Source of the DNA: Hyphomicrobiales bacterium
Lineage (GTDB): Bacteria > Pseudomonadota > Alphaproteobacteria > Rhizobiales > Devosiaceae
Assembly: GCA_900470445.1 (NCBI GenBank)
Contig: UCAU01000003.1
Coordinates: 1 to 64,000, forward strand
Reading direction: 5' to 3'
Length of the DNA: 64,000 nucleotides
Positions 1 through 10,544 of the stretch are shown here, piece after piece; position 1 is the stretch's first letter, and each line of letters opens with the position of its first letter. The position numbers were made by a program, and so were the translations under genes. The notes below the pieces were generated by a model, which ran no database searches, had not been told where the DNA came from, and saw nothing but the letters and a program-made list of their open reading frames with translations.

Positions 1-653
1 ACAATGTCAAAAAACTGACCCAAGGACCAAATGGCCTTACGTCGGTGAGGGTGTCATGCCCTCGATAATTTCGTCAGGAAATACGATCCAGTTCCGGTTG
101 CCCGGCAGATCGTCTGCCCTGTCAGAAACCGCCATCAGTGGGAGTGCAGAGCACTCAGCGTCGTTGGCGTAAATTCGAAACCAAAATTTCTTTTCGTTTC
201 AGTGACTTGCTGCTTCGTTCGCCGCCGTTTGGCGCCGCCCTCTTCAGCGATGACCGGGTTATAGGGGGCACCCGTTTTTCTGTCAACGACCCAAATGACA
301 AAAATGACATTTTCTCGTCTGGGGACCAGCTGGTGCCGTGGAAAACTCGACTGAAGTGCCAGAGATTTCAGGCGTCACGCGCTGTTTCATCCATATGGGA
401 TTTTTTCGCCGGCGAACAAGAGCGCTAGGTTTTGGCCGCGCCTTTGATGCGGATAAATCGGCCGATGCCGATCACTTCGGCGAGCCCAAGCGCCAGCCAA
501 CGCAGTTTCGCCGCATTTTTTTTGGATTGGCAGGATGGATTGATATAGACTCCGCGCCCATGCGCTTGAGCGCGTTACGCGCATGAGTGTGCAATTCCTG
601 CTTCTATCGGCGGAATTGGCGGAGACCTACCGCAACGGACTAAGGATGGGGCG
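1..653. other. Non-coding left flank
   Basis: I find no convincing gene in this stretch. The open frames here are short, lack ribosome binding sites and have no recognisable domain. A weak hairpin (GAGGG/CCCTC, about 47-63) and an inverted repeat ATGCGC/GCGCAT (560-584) are visible. The segment probably holds the promoter of the downstream M23 peptidase gene. TTGGAT and TATAGA spaced by 16 bases just before position 553 are a possible but weak promoter. Confidence 0.5.
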
Positions 654-2645
654 TTGAACGCAGCGCAGAGAAACCGCCATGCCGCCTTGCTCAAGGCCAC
701 CGGCTTCGAGGACTGCCCGGCACTGACGGTGCAATCGACCGATGGCGAAATTCCGCATGGGCGCGAGCTGAGCTTCGCCTGGCTGAGCGGCACGGTGATG
801 ACTGGGCTGACCAGCGTTCTGTTGATGGGCGCGGCGCTTTACGTATCCTTCCAAGGCCAGGGCAATTTCTCGACCGCCTATGAAGCCCTCCAGCTTGCCG
901 CCCCCAAGCACGAAGCGCAGGCGCCCACCGACATCTCGGCCAAATCCGCCCGCATCCGGCCGGTCGCTGCCACCCGCTCCGACCTCGAAGTGATCGAAGC
1001 CTCGATCCGCCAGACGGTCGATGGCCGCGACATTATTCGCAACCAGCCTTTCGTGCGCATCCGCGCCACGCTCGCCACCGCCGCCACCGCCCTGTCGGAC
1101 GATGTACCCACCTATGATCCGGTGGCTATTCTCAATGCAACGCAGCCGATGGAGTCGGCCAATGCGGTCGACGTCAATACCGATGTCTATGGCGCGCAGG
1201 TCGAGGGCGAAGTTGCCGTCAAGCTCGCCGCCATGCCGGCAAGCTTTGTGCCGCAGGCCACTATTTCCGACCAGTCGGCCGCCGACTATGTCCGCACTGT
1301 GGTCGAATCCACCTTCTATGATGATGCCGCCGCCGGCCCGACGCTGGCCTATGCCGCGCTCGGCCCGAGTGTGCGCGATCTCAGCCCCATGCCGGGCAGT
1401 GACAGCAATGTACTGGGCGGGGTCGCCGAGAACGTCACCATCATGCCCAAGACGACCGTCGCCTCGGACACCACGCTGGGCCGTACCGAGCGCTTCCTGA
1501 CCATCCGCGAAGTGGGTCCGCTTTCCGACACCCTGGCCAAGAACGGCTTTACTGCCAATCAGATCGCCATGGTCGAGAACACGCTGAAAAACCTCATTCC
1601 GGCGACCGGCCTGCCGGCGGGCATTCGGCTGCGCATTCTCTATGGGCCGCTCAATTCCAGTTCGACCAGCCTGGTACCCTATCGCATGAGCATCTACCGG
1701 CCCGATGGCGCGACGGGCGACCCCCATATCGCCACCGTCGCGCTGACCGATACGGGTCAATATGTGGTGGGGCTGGCGCCCGACTTCGTGGCATTCCCCA
1801 AGGAAGATGCCGAGCAGATCAACGTTTCCAACCTGCCCTCGATCTATCGCTCGATCTGGGAGACGGGCCGCAAGCACGATCTGGACGATGACACGATCGA
1901 GCGGATCATCGGCATGTTTGCCTATGATGTGGATATGAATAAACGCATCACCGCCGGCGATTCCATCGAGCTGCTGGAATCGGCGCCCGATGCGAGCGGG
2001 CGCAAGCAGCTGCTTTATGTCGGGCTGACGCTGGGCTCGACGACGCGCCAGCTTTATCGCTTCGGCACCGATGACGGCATGGTGGATTTCTACGATCCCG
2101 ATGGCGAGACGGGCAAGCGCTTCCTCACCCGCCGGCCGCTCGAAGGCGGCGGCACGCTGCGCTCGCGCTTCGGCTATCGCATCCATCCCATTTTCCACAC
2201 GCGCAAGCTCCATACCGGCGTCGATCTGGCCGCGCCCTCGGGCACGCCGATCTATGCCTCGGGCGACGGCACGATCCAATTGGCCGGCTGGCAATCGGGC
2301 TATGGCAATAAGATCGAGATCAAGCACGTCAATGGCTACGAAACCGCCTATGGCCACATGTCGCGTTTTGCCGATGGCATGAAGCCGGGCGTGCGGGTGC
2401 GGCAGGGCCAGGTGATCGGCTATGTCGGCTCGACCGGCCAATCGACGGGGCCGCATCTGCATTTTGAAATGCATATCAACGGCAACCTGGTCGATCCGCT
2501 CAGCGTCAAGCTGCCCAAGGAAAATTCCCTGGCCCAGCGCTATGACGGCAAGTTCAAGGAAACCGTGGCCCAGATCAACGATCTGATGGCGCGCGATCCT
2601 GCGCCGGTGACGGTGGCGCATGCGGATACTGCCGCGGTCCGCTAG
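654..2645 (+). CDS. M23 family peptidoglycan endopeptidase
   Basis: A 663-residue envelope protein predicted to cleave peptide cross-links in peptidoglycan. A membrane-anchor segment lies near residues 43-65, so the bulk should be periplasmic. The C-terminal M23 (LytM) domain, about residues 500-630, has the zinc motif HTGVD and the HLHFE motif in GPHLHFEMH, so it looks catalytically complete. The middle part is unassigned and may serve to position the enzyme. The start is a TTG at 654 behind TAAGGA; the nearby ATG at 646 is out of frame and stops at once. Its last four bases overlap the convergent transporter gene. Confidence 0.85.
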   Translation: MNAAQRNRHAALLKATGFEDCPALTVQSTDGEIPHGRELSFAWLSGTVMTGLTSVLLMGAALYVSFQGQGNFSTAYEALQLAAPKHEAQAPTDISAKSARIRPVAATRSDLEVIEASIRQTVDGRDIIRNQPFVRIRATLATAATALSDDVPTYDPVAILNATQPMESANAVDVNTDVYGAQVEGEVAVKLAAMPASFVPQATISDQSAADYVRTVVESTFYDDAAAGPTLAYAALGPSVRDLSPMPGSDSNVLGGVAENVTIMPKTTVASDTTLGRTERFLTIREVGPLSDTLAKNGFTANQIAMVENTLKNLIPATGLPAGIRLRILYGPLNSSSTSLVPYRMSIYRPDGATGDPHIATVALTDTGQYVVGLAPDFVAFPKEDAEQINVSNLPSIYRSIWETGRKHDLDDDTIERIIGMFAYDVDMNKRITAGDSIELLESAPDASGRKQLLYVGLTLGSTTRQLYRFGTDDGMVDFYDPDGETGKRFLTRRPLEGGGTLRSRFGYRIHPIFHTRKLHTGVDLAAPSGTPIYASGDGTIQLAGWQSGYGNKIEIKHVNGYETAYGHMSRFADGMKPGVRVRQGQVIGYVGSTGQSTGPHLHFEMHINGNLVDPLSVKLPKENSLAQRYDGKFKETVAQINDLMARDPAPVTVAHADTAAVR

Positions 2646-4126
2646 GCTCGGGCGAGCAGGCTTTTGCGCTCCAGCGTCAACCAGGCGATCACTGCTGAAA
2701 GCAGGCTCAATCCGGCGGTGACATAGGCAATGGCGGCAAAGGCCGCGTCGGTTGCGGCAAGGCGCATGGCTTCTTCAGCTTCGGTCAGTCCACTCGCCGG
2801 CAGGCCGAAAAAGATCGGCAATTCGGCGGCGCTGCCCAGCGCGCGCTCGAATACCGAAGCCACCACCAAGCCCAGCAGGGCCACGGCCATCAGCCCGGCC
2901 ACACGAGCCACCGCATTGTTGACGCCCGAGGCGACGCCGGTATCGTGATCGGCCACCGAGGTCATGACCGCTGTCGACAGCGGCGAGACGACCAGCCCCA
3001 TCCCGAGCCCCAACAGAGCGACACAGGGCAGCACGGCAAACCACACATTATGCAGCGGCGTGGTGATGCCCAGCAAGAAGAAGGCCGCGGCGACGATCAG
3101 CGAACCCAAGGCAATCAATGGCGCCGGGCCGAATGTATCGGCCCATTTGCCGCTGAAGGAGGAGAGGATGGTGAGCAATACGCCCATGGGCAGCAATGCC
3201 AGGGACACATTGGCGGGGGTGACGCCCCAACCGCCGATCATGGTCATGGGCAGGAAGAACATGGCGCCGCCCAGGGCGAAATAGAGGGCAAAGGTCAGCC
3301 CGTTTGCACCCGAAAATGCTTTATTGGCAAAAAGCCGCAGCGGCAGCATGGGTGACGCGCTGCGCGCTTCCCAGATGAGAAAGATCGCGCCAAGGACCAG
3401 CCCGCCGCCAACGAACCCTGCCATATGCAGCAGGCCCGGCGTGCTCTCGCTGCCGTCGCCGGTGAGGCCATAGGCGACCAGCATCAAAGCTAGGGTGGCC
3501 AAAGCTGCGCCGACGATATCGAGCCGCCGCCCGGCCTCAGGCCGATCCGCATTGACCTTGAACCAAAGCAAAGCCAGGGCAATGCCGCCCAGCGGCAGGT
3601 TGATGGCAAAGACCAGCCGCCAGCTCCAATCCCCGAAGGCGGTCAAAACGAAGCCGCCAATGATCGGGCCGGCAATGGAGGTGAGCGAGGATGCAGCCGC
3701 CCAGATGCCGATGGCTTTGCCGCGTTCCTCGCGCGGATAGGCCTTGGCGATGATGGCGAGGCTGCCCGGCACCATGAAGGCAGCGCCGGCGCCCTGCACT
3801 GCACGGGCTATGACCAGAACCGCAGGGCTCGGCGCCAACGCACAGACCATGGAGGCCAGGACGAACACCACAATGCCCCAGCCGAAGGTGGTGCGCAGCC
3901 CAAACCGGTCGCCGGCGGCACCACCCAGCAGGATCAGCGCCGACAGGAACAGCAGATAGCCATTGCTGATCCATTGCGCATCGGCGAGCGTGGCGCCCAG
4001 ATTGGCGCGAATGGCGGGGATGGCGATCGAAATGACCGAGCCATCGATAAAGCCCATGCTCGAGGCCAGGATTGCCGCGATCAGCACGAAGTGCCGGCTT
4101 TGCGGCGCGGCAATATCCTGGCTCAT
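2642..4126 (-). CDS. MFS transporter, DHA2 (EmrB/QacA) type
   Basis: A 494-residue integral membrane protein with about 14 hydrophobic segments, as expected for the 14-helix drug:proton antiporters of the DHA2 group. The family loop motif GDRFGLR follows the second helix (about residue 66), and VPGSLAI resembles the antiporter region of helix 5. The protein probably exports a toxic compound, but the substrate cannot be read from sequence. No EmrA-type adaptor or regulator is adjacent, so it may act alone in the inner membrane. The start at 4126 has GGACCTCC-type sequence just upstream. Confidence 0.85.
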   Translation of the reverse strand: MSQDIAAPQSRHFVLIAAILASSMGFIDGSVISIAIPAIRANLGATLADAQWISNGYLLFLSALILLGGAAGDRFGLRTTFGWGIVVFVLASMVCALAPSPAVLVIARAVQGAGAAFMVPGSLAIIAKAYPREERGKAIGIWAAASSLTSIAGPIIGGFVLTAFGDWSWRLVFAINLPLGGIALALLWFKVNADRPEAGRRLDIVGAALATLALMLVAYGLTGDGSESTPGLLHMAGFVGGGLVLGAIFLIWEARSASPMLPLRLFANKAFSGANGLTFALYFALGGAMFFLPMTMIGGWGVTPANVSLALLPMGVLLTILSSFSGKWADTFGPAPLIALGSLIVAAAFFLLGITTPLHNVWFAVLPCVALLGLGMGLVVSPLSTAVMTSVADHDTGVASGVNNAVARVAGLMAVALLGLVVASVFERALGSAAELPIFFGLPASGLTEAEEAMRLAATDAAFAAIAYVTAGLSLLSAVIAWLTLERKSLLARA

Positions 4127-4156
4127 TGGAGGTCCCTCAACCCTTGGACGAACAGC

Positions 4157-4495
4157 CTATTCCCGCGCGACCCAAACGGCTAGCTCGTTTCCGCCCGGCT
4201 CGCGAAAGTGAAACCGCCGGCCGCCAGGAAAGTCGAACTGCGCCCGCGTGATGACGCCGCCCGCCTTGATCACCCGCTGCTCCGCTGCATCGAGATCATC
4301 AGTGCGCACAATGGCCATAGTCGCGGCGACCCTGCCACTGGCCTGGTCGACGCCGCCATCGATACCCGCATCATTCAGCCCATCATAATCGGGACCATAG
4401 CTGGTCATGCCCCAGCCGAAGGCCGCCTGGAAAAACGCACTGGTCTGTCCCCGATTGGTCGAGGGGAACTCGATATAGTCGATCTTGTCACGCAT
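4157..4495 (-). CDS. VOC family (glyoxalase/bleomycin-resistance-like) protein
   Basis: A 112-residue protein with the vicinal oxygen chelate fold pattern: an N-terminal IDYIEFP strand, an FFQAAFGWG helix and the C-terminal REPGGNELAVW signature. Such proteins range from dioxygenases and isomerases to antibiotic-binding proteins, and nothing here fixes the substrate. I chose the ATG at 4495, which has GAGGAG seven bases upstream; the longer open frame adds unrelated low-quality sequence. The gene lies between the transporter and clpB, separated from clpB by a terminator hairpin. Confidence 0.78.
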   Translation of the reverse strand: MRDKIDYIEFPSTNRGQTSAFFQAAFGWGMTSYGPDYDGLNDAGIDGGVDQASGRVAATMAIVRTDDLDAAEQRVIKAGGVITRAQFDFPGGRRFHFREPGGNELAVWVARE

Positions 4496-4566
4496 TTTAC
4501 ACTCCTCACTGTTCTGCATTTGTTCTTGCACGTGGAATGCCGTCGCGCAAGAGCCCAAACAGCAAA

Positions 4567-4590
4567 TGGGCCGGTCTTTCGACCGGCCCA
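4567..4590 (-). terminator. Hairpin terminator after clpB
   Basis: A perfect 10-bp stem (TGGGCCGGTC/GACCGGCCCA) with a four-base loop lies 10 bases after the clpB stop. On the minus strand it is followed by TTTGCTGTTT, a weak T-tract. Confidence 0.7.
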
Positions 4591-4600
4591 TTGCGTCTGA

Positions 4601-7207
4601 TCAGGCTGCGGCATCGGCCGTGGCCGGTCCGCCCGGCAGCAGCACGATGCCATCATCATTGGCATCGACCACCACATTGGAGCCGTCGCTGACCCGGCCG
4701 CCCAGGATTTCCTCGGCCAGGCCATCCTGCACCGAACGCTGGATCACCCGCTTGAGCGGACGCGCGCCATAGGCCGGATCATAGCCTTCATGGGCCAGCC
4801 ATTCACGAGCCCGCGGCGTCAATTCGAGATTGATATCGCGATCCCGAAGCAGCTGCTGCAGCCGGCCGAACTGGATATCGACAATGGAGCCCATATGTTC
4901 GCGGCCGAGCCGGTGGAACAGCAGGATTTCGTCGATCCGGTTGAGGAATTCGGGCCGGAACGCCGCCTTGACCATGTCGAGCACCTTGCCGCGCACCAGC
5001 TCCACCGATTCCCCGTCCTTGAGGTCGACCAGATATTCGGCCCCCAGATTGGAGGTGAGAATGATCACCGTGTTGCGGAAATCGACGGTGCGGCCCTGTC
5101 CGTCGGTGAGACGACCGTCATCGAGCACTTGCAAGAGGACATTGAACACGTCCGGATGCGCCTTCTCGATCTCGTCGAACAGCACGACCTGATACGGCCG
5201 CCGCCGCACGGCTTCGGTCAACACACCGCCTTCGTCATAGCCGACATAGCCCGGAGGCGCGCCGATCAGGCGAGCCACCGAATGCTTTTCCATGAACTCG
5301 CTCATGTCGAGCCGCACCATGGCAGTCTCGTCATCGAACAGGAATTGCGCCAGCGACTTGGTCAACTCGGTCTTGCCCACGCCGGTTGGCCCCAGGAACA
5401 TGAACGAGCCGATCGGCCGGTTCGGATCCTGCAGGCCGGCGCGCGAACGGCGCACCGCCCGAGCCACAGCGGCCACGGCCTCGGCCTGCCCGATGACGCG
5501 GGCGCCCAGCGAGGTCTCCATATGCAGCAGCTTTTCGCGCTCGCCTTCCAGCATGCGGTCGACCGGAATGCCGGTCCAGCGGGACACGACCTGGGCGATA
5601 TCGCTTGGGGTCACGACTTCCGCGGCCATCAGCGGATCATTGCCATTGGCTTCGTCGGCGCTTTTGATCTTCTTTTCGAGCTCTGGAATAACGCCATAAG
5701 CCAGCTCCCCGGCCTTGCCGAGGTCGCCGCGCCGCTGGGCGATTTCGAGCTGGCTGCGCGCCGCGTCGAGTTCTTCCTTGAGCTTCTGGCTGCCTTGCAG
5801 GCGATCTTTCTCCGCCAGCCACTTGGCCGACAGCGTCTGAGCCTGCTCTTCGAGCCCGCCCAATTCGCCTTCGAGCCGTTCGAGCCGGATGCGCGAGCCG
5901 TCATCGTCTTCCTTGCGCAGGGCCTCACGTTCGATCTTGAGCTGCATGATGCGACGATCGAGTTCGTCCAGCGCCTCGGGCTTGGAATCGACCGCCATGC
6001 GCAACCGCGCTGCCGCCTCGTCCATCAGATCGATGGCTTTGTCGGGCAGGAAACGGTCGGTGATGTAGCGATTGGACAGCGTTGCCGCGCTCACCAGGGC
6101 CGAGTCGGAAATCCGGATGCCGTGATGCAGCTCATACTTTTCCTTGAGCCCGCGCAGGATCGAGATGGTGTCTTCCACCGTCGGTTCGTCGACAAAAACC
6201 GGCTGGAATCGCCGTGCCAGGGCCGCGTCCTTCTCGATATATTTGCGATATTCATCCAGCGTCGTCGCGCCCACGCAATGCAGCTCACCGCGCGCCAAAG
6301 CGGGCTTGAGCAGATTGGACGCATCCATCGCCCCATCCGACTTGCCGGCCCCCACCAGGGTATGCATTTCGTCGATGAACAGGATGATCTGCCCATCCGA
6401 CGAGGTGACTTCGCTGAGCACACCCTTGAGGCGCTCTTCGAACTCGCCGCGATATTTCGCGCCGGCAATCAGCGAACCCATGTCGAGCGACAGCAGCGAC
6501 TTGTTTTTGAGGCTCTCGGGCACATCGCCATTGACGATGCGGATGGCCAGGCCCTCGGCAATCGCCGTCTTGCCCACGCCGGGTTCGCCGATCAGCACCG
6601 GATTGTTCTTGGTGCGACGGCTCAACACCTGAATGGTGCGGCGGATTTCCTCGTCGCGGCCAATCACCGGGTCGAGCTTGCCCTCGCGCACATCCTGGGT
6701 CAGGTCGCGCGCATATTTCTTGAGCGCATCATAGCTGTTCTCGGCCGATGCCGAATCCGCCGTGCGACCCTTGCGGATCGCCTCGATAGCCGTGTTCAGC
6801 CCCTGCGGCGTCACGCCCGCAGAGCTCAAAATCTTGCCCGCATCGGTGTCCTTCTCGACCACCAGCGCCAACAACAAGCGCTCGACGGTGACATAGCTGT
6901 CGCCCGCCTTCTGCGCCGCGCTTTCGGCGGTGTCGAAGACGCGCGCAATCTCGCGGCTCAGATAGAGCTGGCTGCCGTCGCCCGATACGGATGGAATTTT
7001 GGCCAGAGCCGCCTCGACGGCCGCCCGCGCTGCCTTGGGGTCGCCCCCGGCGCGCTCGATCAGCCCATTGGCCATGCCTTGATCGTCGTCAAGCAGTACC
7101 TTGAGCAGATGCAGCGGCGCAAATTGCTGATGCCCCTTGCCCAGTGCAATGGTCTGCGCGCTCTGGATAAAGCCGCGCGCCCGCTCGGTGTATTTTTCGA
7201 TATTCAT
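4601..7207 (-). CDS. clpB: ATP-dependent chaperone ClpB
   Basis: An 868-residue hexameric AAA+ disaggregase that works with DnaK to rescue aggregated proteins in the cytoplasm. The Clp N-terminal repeat comes first, then AAA domain 1 with Walker A GEPGVGKT near residue 204, the coiled-coil middle domain (about 410-525) that separates ClpB from ClpA/ClpC, and AAA domain 2 with GPTGVGKT near residue 607. The length is normal for the family. The ATG at 7207 begins the canonical [10 protein letters not shown] and has GGAGAG upstream; a longer frame is unlikely. A heat-shock-like -10 sits upstream (see the promoter entry). Confidence 0.97.
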   Translation of the reverse strand: MNIEKYTERARGFIQSAQTIALGKGHQQFAPLHLLKVLLDDDQGMANGLIERAGGDPKAARAAVEAALAKIPSVSGDGSQLYLSREIARVFDTAESAAQKAGDSYVTVERLLLALVVEKDTDAGKILSSAGVTPQGLNTAIEAIRKGRTADSASAENSYDALKKYARDLTQDVREGKLDPVIGRDEEIRRTIQVLSRRTKNNPVLIGEPGVGKTAIAEGLAIRIVNGDVPESLKNKSLLSLDMGSLIAGAKYRGEFEERLKGVLSEVTSSDGQIILFIDEMHTLVGAGKSDGAMDASNLLKPALARGELHCVGATTLDEYRKYIEKDAALARRFQPVFVDEPTVEDTISILRGLKEKYELHHGIRISDSALVSAATLSNRYITDRFLPDKAIDLMDEAAARLRMAVDSKPEALDELDRRIMQLKIEREALRKEDDDGSRIRLERLEGELGGLEEQAQTLSAKWLAEKDRLQGSQKLKEELDAARSQLEIAQRRGDLGKAGELAYGVIPELEKKIKSADEANGNDPLMAAEVVTPSDIAQVVSRWTGIPVDRMLEGEREKLLHMETSLGARVIGQAEAVAAVARAVRRSRAGLQDPNRPIGSFMFLGPTGVGKTELTKSLAQFLFDDETAMVRLDMSEFMEKHSVARLIGAPPGYVGYDEGGVLTEAVRRRPYQVVLFDEIEKAHPDVFNVLLQVLDDGRLTDGQGRTVDFRNTVIILTSNLGAEYLVDLKDGESVELVRGKVLDMVKAAFRPEFLNRIDEILLFHRLGREHMGSIVDIQFGRLQQLLRDRDINLELTPRAREWLAHEGYDPAYGARPLKRVIQRSVQDGLAEEILGGRVSDGSNVVVDANDDGIVLLPGGPATADAAA

Positions 7208-7378
7208 GCAACTCTCCTGATCTCGCCCGCGGCCCGGCCCATCAAAGGCACCGAACCCACGGCGGAAGCGTCGTCTGATGAAACGCCCGGACCGGAAGAA
7301 TGGCAGCAAAAGTGGCTTTCACTTTTGTGCCTCGCCATTGACCAGCTTCAATATCGGCGCTGTTTCATCATGACAGAT

Positions 7379-7407
7379 ATATGGGGAGGCCTTTGCAAAC
7401 GAAAAGG
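7379..7407 (-). promoter_or_regulatory. Possible RpoH-type promoter of clpB
   Basis: Read on the minus strand, CCTTTTCG is followed after 13 bases by CCCCATAT. The -10 resembles the alphaproteobacterial RpoH consensus well; the -35 matches only partly. It would give a leader of roughly 165 bases before clpB. Heat-shock control of clpB is expected for the family, but the site is inference. Confidence 0.35.
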
Positions 7408-7429
7408 CCGGACATTGCTGCCCGGCCTT
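7404..7429 (-). terminator. Hairpin terminator after the DUF4167 gene
   Basis: An 8-bp stem (AAGGCCGG/CCGGCCTT), followed on the minus strand by TTCGTTT, lies just beyond the stop of the DUF4167 gene. It overlaps the possible clpB -35 element. Confidence 0.65.
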
Positions 7430-7447
7430 GGAAATTGTCGCTGCGGA

Positions 7448-8194
7448 TTATTCCGCTGCGGTTGCGGCTTTGCCGCCGGTGAGGAAGGCGGGCAATTCGC
7501 CGACATCGGGTTGCGGCGCGCCAGCCGGATCGCCGGCATCGCCACCCGCCGGACGGCGGCGGCGTGGACGGCGCGGCTTGCGGGCTTCACCCTCGGCCTG
7601 CTGTTCGGCTGCTGCTTCAGTGTCGCTCTCGACGACCGGCTCGGCGGCCACGGCGGCGATCTGGGGCTGTTCCTGCTGTTCGGGACGCTCCTGACGGGGG
7701 CGTTCCTGACGCGGCCGCTCCTGGCGGTCACGACGCTGGCGATCGCCACGATCATTGTTGCGCTCGCCCTGCTGCTGCTGTTGCGGCTGCTCGGCGCGGT
7801 CGCCTTCACCCTGCTCGTCGCCGTCACCCTGCTGGCTTGGCTGCTGGATGGGCTGGGGCGAAGCGAAGCGCGAGTTCATCTCGGGCATATCGTCGTCGAA
7901 ATCATCGTCCTGGCTCTGCCCATCCGGCCGCTGGCCGCTCTGGGCCTGCTGGGCGGCGGTGACGATGCGGAAATAATGTTCGGCGTGCTGGAGATAGTTC
8001 TCCGCCATCACCGAGTCGCCTGATGATTGCGCATCACGGGCGAGCTGGAGATATTTCTCCGCAATGTGAGCAGCGTTTCCGCGGACTTTTACGTCCGGAC
8101 CATTGCTCTCGAAATTGCGGGACAACGGGTTGACGTGCTTGCGTCCACCGTTCCGGCTACGCTGCCGGTTCTTGTTCTGATTATTGGGTCTCAT
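7448..8194 (-). CDS. DUF4167 domain-containing protein
   Basis: A 248-residue protein with the alphaproteobacterial DUF4167 domain at the N terminus (about residues 15-85; GNAAHIAEKY and NYLQHAEHYFRI are typical). The rest is low complexity: a Gln/Glu/Asp/Arg-rich stretch with repeated RQERPRQERP, then a basic RKPRRPRRRR patch. The tail is probably disordered and may bind nucleic acid, but no function is established. It lies between prmC and clpB in the same direction, a neighbourhood common in Rhizobiales. Confidence 0.85.
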   Translation of the reverse strand: MRPNNQNKNRQRSRNGGRKHVNPLSRNFESNGPDVKVRGNAAHIAEKYLQLARDAQSSGDSVMAENYLQHAEHYFRIVTAAQQAQSGQRPDGQSQDDDFDDDMPEMNSRFASPQPIQQPSQQGDGDEQGEGDRAEQPQQQQQGERNNDRGDRQRRDRQERPRQERPRQERPEQQEQPQIAAVAAEPVVESDTEAAAEQQAEGEARKPRRPRRRRPAGGDAGDPAGAPQPDVGELPAFLTGGKAATAAE

Positions 8195-8540
8195 CTGGTC
8201 GCTTTATCTAACTCTAGAAAAATAAGCGTCACACGTCTGGCGGACCGGCATCTGCCTGGTCTGGCCACTCCCTGGCCAAGCTCGCGCTCGAAACATGGGG
8301 TTCTATCTGGCTTCATGAAGACCGACACCGTCGTGCAGCGTCGCCATATGATCCTGATCTATCCTGCGTCGCTCCAGCCTCTGCCGGAACCGCGCTGCAC
8401 CTTGCAGCCTCAGGAAATGATCGGGTGGCGTGTCGCCGTGGCGCCCATGATGCGCCGTTGACAGCAAGGGCAAGCTATATTGTTCGGCCGGTCTTTGCCA
8501 GCATTAATTGCGCGGCGCACTTTATCGCCTGACTGGCCGT
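8195..8540. other. Intergenic gap, DUF4167 gene to prmC
   Basis: About 345 bases without a convincing gene. It should contain the promoter of the DUF4167 gene on the minus strand, but I could not identify clear -35 and -10 boxes. No repeat or strong hairpin was seen. Confidence 0.5.
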
Positions 8541-9374
8541 CTAAACATGGTGTGCACTGACCACCCGGTCAAGGCCGTTAAGGTCTTTGTGAAGCGTGAC
8601 GTCGGTAAATCCGGCGGCCTCGAACAAGCCGGTGACGGCCTCGCCCTGGTCATGGCCGATCTCGACCAGCACACGCCCGTCCCGCTTGAGCCATTTGCCA
8701 GCCTCCTGGGCAATCACCCGGTAAGGCGCCAGTCCATCGGGCCCACCATCCAGCGCCAGTCGGGGATCGAAGCTTTTGACCTCGTCGGCCAGGGTTTCGA
8801 TCACGGCGGAATTGATATAGGGCGGATTGGAGACGATCAGGTCGAAGGTCTCTCCCCTGGAGGCGAGAGCCTCAAACCAGCTCCCCTGCAGGAACGCCAG
8901 CCGTTCGGCCACACCGTGTCGCTCGGCATTGCTCCGCGCGGCCACCAGAGCGTCGGCACTCAAATCACTTGCCACGCCACTCGCGTCGGCGCGATTGACC
9001 AGCACTGCGATGGGAATACACCCCGTGCCGGTGCCCAGATCGAGCAGCTGCCCGCCCTGGGGCAGGGCGTCCAGCGCCATATCCACCAGCAGTTCGGTTT
9101 CCGGTCGCGGCTCGAGCGTGGCGCCATTGAGCGCAAAGGGCAGGCCGTAAAATTCCCGCTCGCCGATGATCCGCGCCACCGACTCGCCGCGCAGGCGCCG
9201 CTGCATCAGCCCGGCAATCCGCTCGGCGGCTCCAGCCTCGACCGGCTCATTTTCGCGCAGCGCCATATCGAGCGCCGTCAGCCCCAGCCCGTAGCTGGCC
9301 AGCAACTTGGCGTCGAGCGCCGGGGAGCCAAAACCCTGCCGGTCCAAGGCATCGCGCCAGCCGCGCCATAGCAT
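8541..9374 (-). CDS. prmC: Release factor glutamine methyltransferase PrmC
   Basis: A 277-residue cytoplasmic enzyme that transfers a methyl group from S-adenosylmethionine to the glutamine of the GGQ motif in release factors RF1 and RF2. The SAM-binding motif LDLGTGTG lies near residue 120 and the substrate-glutamine motif NPPY near residue 187, after the usual N-terminal helical domain. The gene follows prfA by 20 bases in the same direction, placing the enzyme directly behind its substrate, RF1. Confidence 0.95.
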   Translation of the reverse strand: MLWRGWRDALDRQGFGSPALDAKLLASYGLGLTALDMALRENEPVEAGAAERIAGLMQRRLRGESVARIIGEREFYGLPFALNGATLEPRPETELLVDMALDALPQGGQLLDLGTGTGCIPIAVLVNRADASGVASDLSADALVAARSNAERHGVAERLAFLQGSWFEALASRGETFDLIVSNPPYINSAVIETLADEVKSFDPRLALDGGPDGLAPYRVIAQEAGKWLKRDGRVLVEIGHDQGEAVTGLFEAAGFTDVTLHKDLNGLDRVVSAHHV

Positions 9375-9394
9375 CCCGATCGTGGGTGTGGCGC

Positions 9395-10471
9395 TCAGTT
9401 GGACTGCTCCATCGCCGCCAATTGTTCGGCCTGGCTTTCGGTGATCAGCGCTTCGATCAATTCGTCCAGCGCTTCACCTGATATCACCTTGTCGAGCTTG
9501 TAGAGCGTCAGATTGATGCGGTGATCGGTGACCCGCCCTTGCGGGAAATTATAGGTGCGGATGCGTTCGGAACGATCGCCCGACCCCACCTGCCCCTTGC
9601 GCTCGGCCGAGCGGGCGCTGTCGCGTTCTTCGCGCTGCATTTCATAGAGCCGTGAGCGCAGCACCAGCATGGCCTGGGCGCGGTTCTGGTGTTGGCTCTT
9701 CATCGCCGAGGTGACGACCAGGCCCGAGGGAATATGGGTGATCCGCACCGCCGAATCGGTGGTGTTGACGTGCTGCCCGCCGGCGCCCGAGGCCCGCATC
9801 GTATCGATGCGAATATCCTCGTTGCGGATTTCGATATCGATATCTTCGACTTCCGGCAGCACCGCCACAGTGGCCGCCGAAGTATGGATGCGGCCCGAGC
9901 CTTCCGTCGCCGGCACGCGCTGTACGCGATGCACGCCCGATTCAAACTTCATCCGCGCATAAACGCCCTTGCCCGAGACATTGGCGATGATTTCCTTGAA
10001 GCCCCCCATTTCGCCGGGGCTTTCTTCCATCACGGAGACCTTCCAGCCGTGATTGGCGGCGTAGCGCTCATACATGCGGAACAGATCGCCCGCGAACAAA
10101 GCCGCCTCATCGCCACCCGTGCCGCCACGGATTTCGAGAATGATCGACTTCTCATCCGCTTCGTCCTTGGGCAGCAGCAGAATGCGCACGGCCTGGAACA
10201 AAGCCTCGATCTTTTCGTCGAGCTCTTCGATCTCCGCCTGGGCCATTTCGGCCAGGTCCTTGTCGCCGCTCTTGAGCAATTCCTCGGCCTCGGCGCGATC
10301 CTTCAGGGCCTTGTTATAGGCCCGGATCTCGCCGACGATTGGCGCTAGTTCGGCATGCTCCTTGCTGAATTTGACGAATTCATCCGGCCCGGCCCCACCC
10401 GACAAAGCCGCCTCGACATACTGAAACCGCGTCTCGAGCGCGTCGAGCTTGTCCTGGGGAAGAGATGCCAT
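9395..10471 (-). CDS. prfA: Peptide chain release factor 1
   Basis: A 358-residue class I release factor that reads UAA and UAG and triggers peptide release on the ribosome. The stop-codon-reading PAT motif (VPATEGSGR) and the catalytic GGQ (GAGGQHVNT) are present in the expected order, GGQ near residue 230. The ATG at 10471 starts [10 protein letters not shown], which fits the family; a GTG ten codons upstream is an alternative. It forms a unit with prmC. A repeat element lies in the gap between this gene and ptsP. Confidence 0.96.
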   Translation of the reverse strand: MASLPQDKLDALETRFQYVEAALSGGAGPDEFVKFSKEHAELAPIVGEIRAYNKALKDRAEAEELLKSGDKDLAEMAQAEIEELDEKIEALFQAVRILLLPKDEADEKSIILEIRGGTGGDEAALFAGDLFRMYERYAANHGWKVSVMEESPGEMGGFKEIIANVSGKGVYARMKFESGVHRVQRVPATEGSGRIHTSAATVAVLPEVEDIDIEIRNEDIRIDTMRASGAGGQHVNTTDSAVRITHIPSGLVVTSAMKSQHQNRAQAMLVLRSRLYEMQREERDSARSAERKGQVGSGDRSERIRTYNFPQGRVTDHRINLTLYKLDKVISGEALDELIEALITESQAEQLAAMEQSN

Positions 10472-10544
10472 GAGGAATGCTTTCAAGTCTGGAACAGGCA
10501 CGCTTTAGGGATAACGCAGCGGGATCGCAAGGGTGCCGGCCTAA

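Noticed and set aside
37-135. 32-codon minus-strand frame at the left edge
   Set aside because: It has an ATG but no ribosome site or recognisable sequence; too short to support.
138-428. 96-codon frame near the left edge
   Set aside because: The translation is Arg/Phe/Ser-rich without domain, and there is no ribosome site.
627-2621. Long open frame opposite the M23 peptidase gene
   Set aside because: It mirrors the real gene in a high-GC genome; its translation is rich in Arg, His and Gly with no domain.
4790-8023. Very long plus-strand frame opposite clpB and the DUF4167 gene
   Set aside because: An antisense shadow of clpB; the composition is typical of reversed coding sequence and it crosses two genes and their terminators.
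8457-8485. TTGACA followed by TATATT
   Set aside because: The gap is only 12 bases, too short for a promoter, and no plus-strand gene follows.
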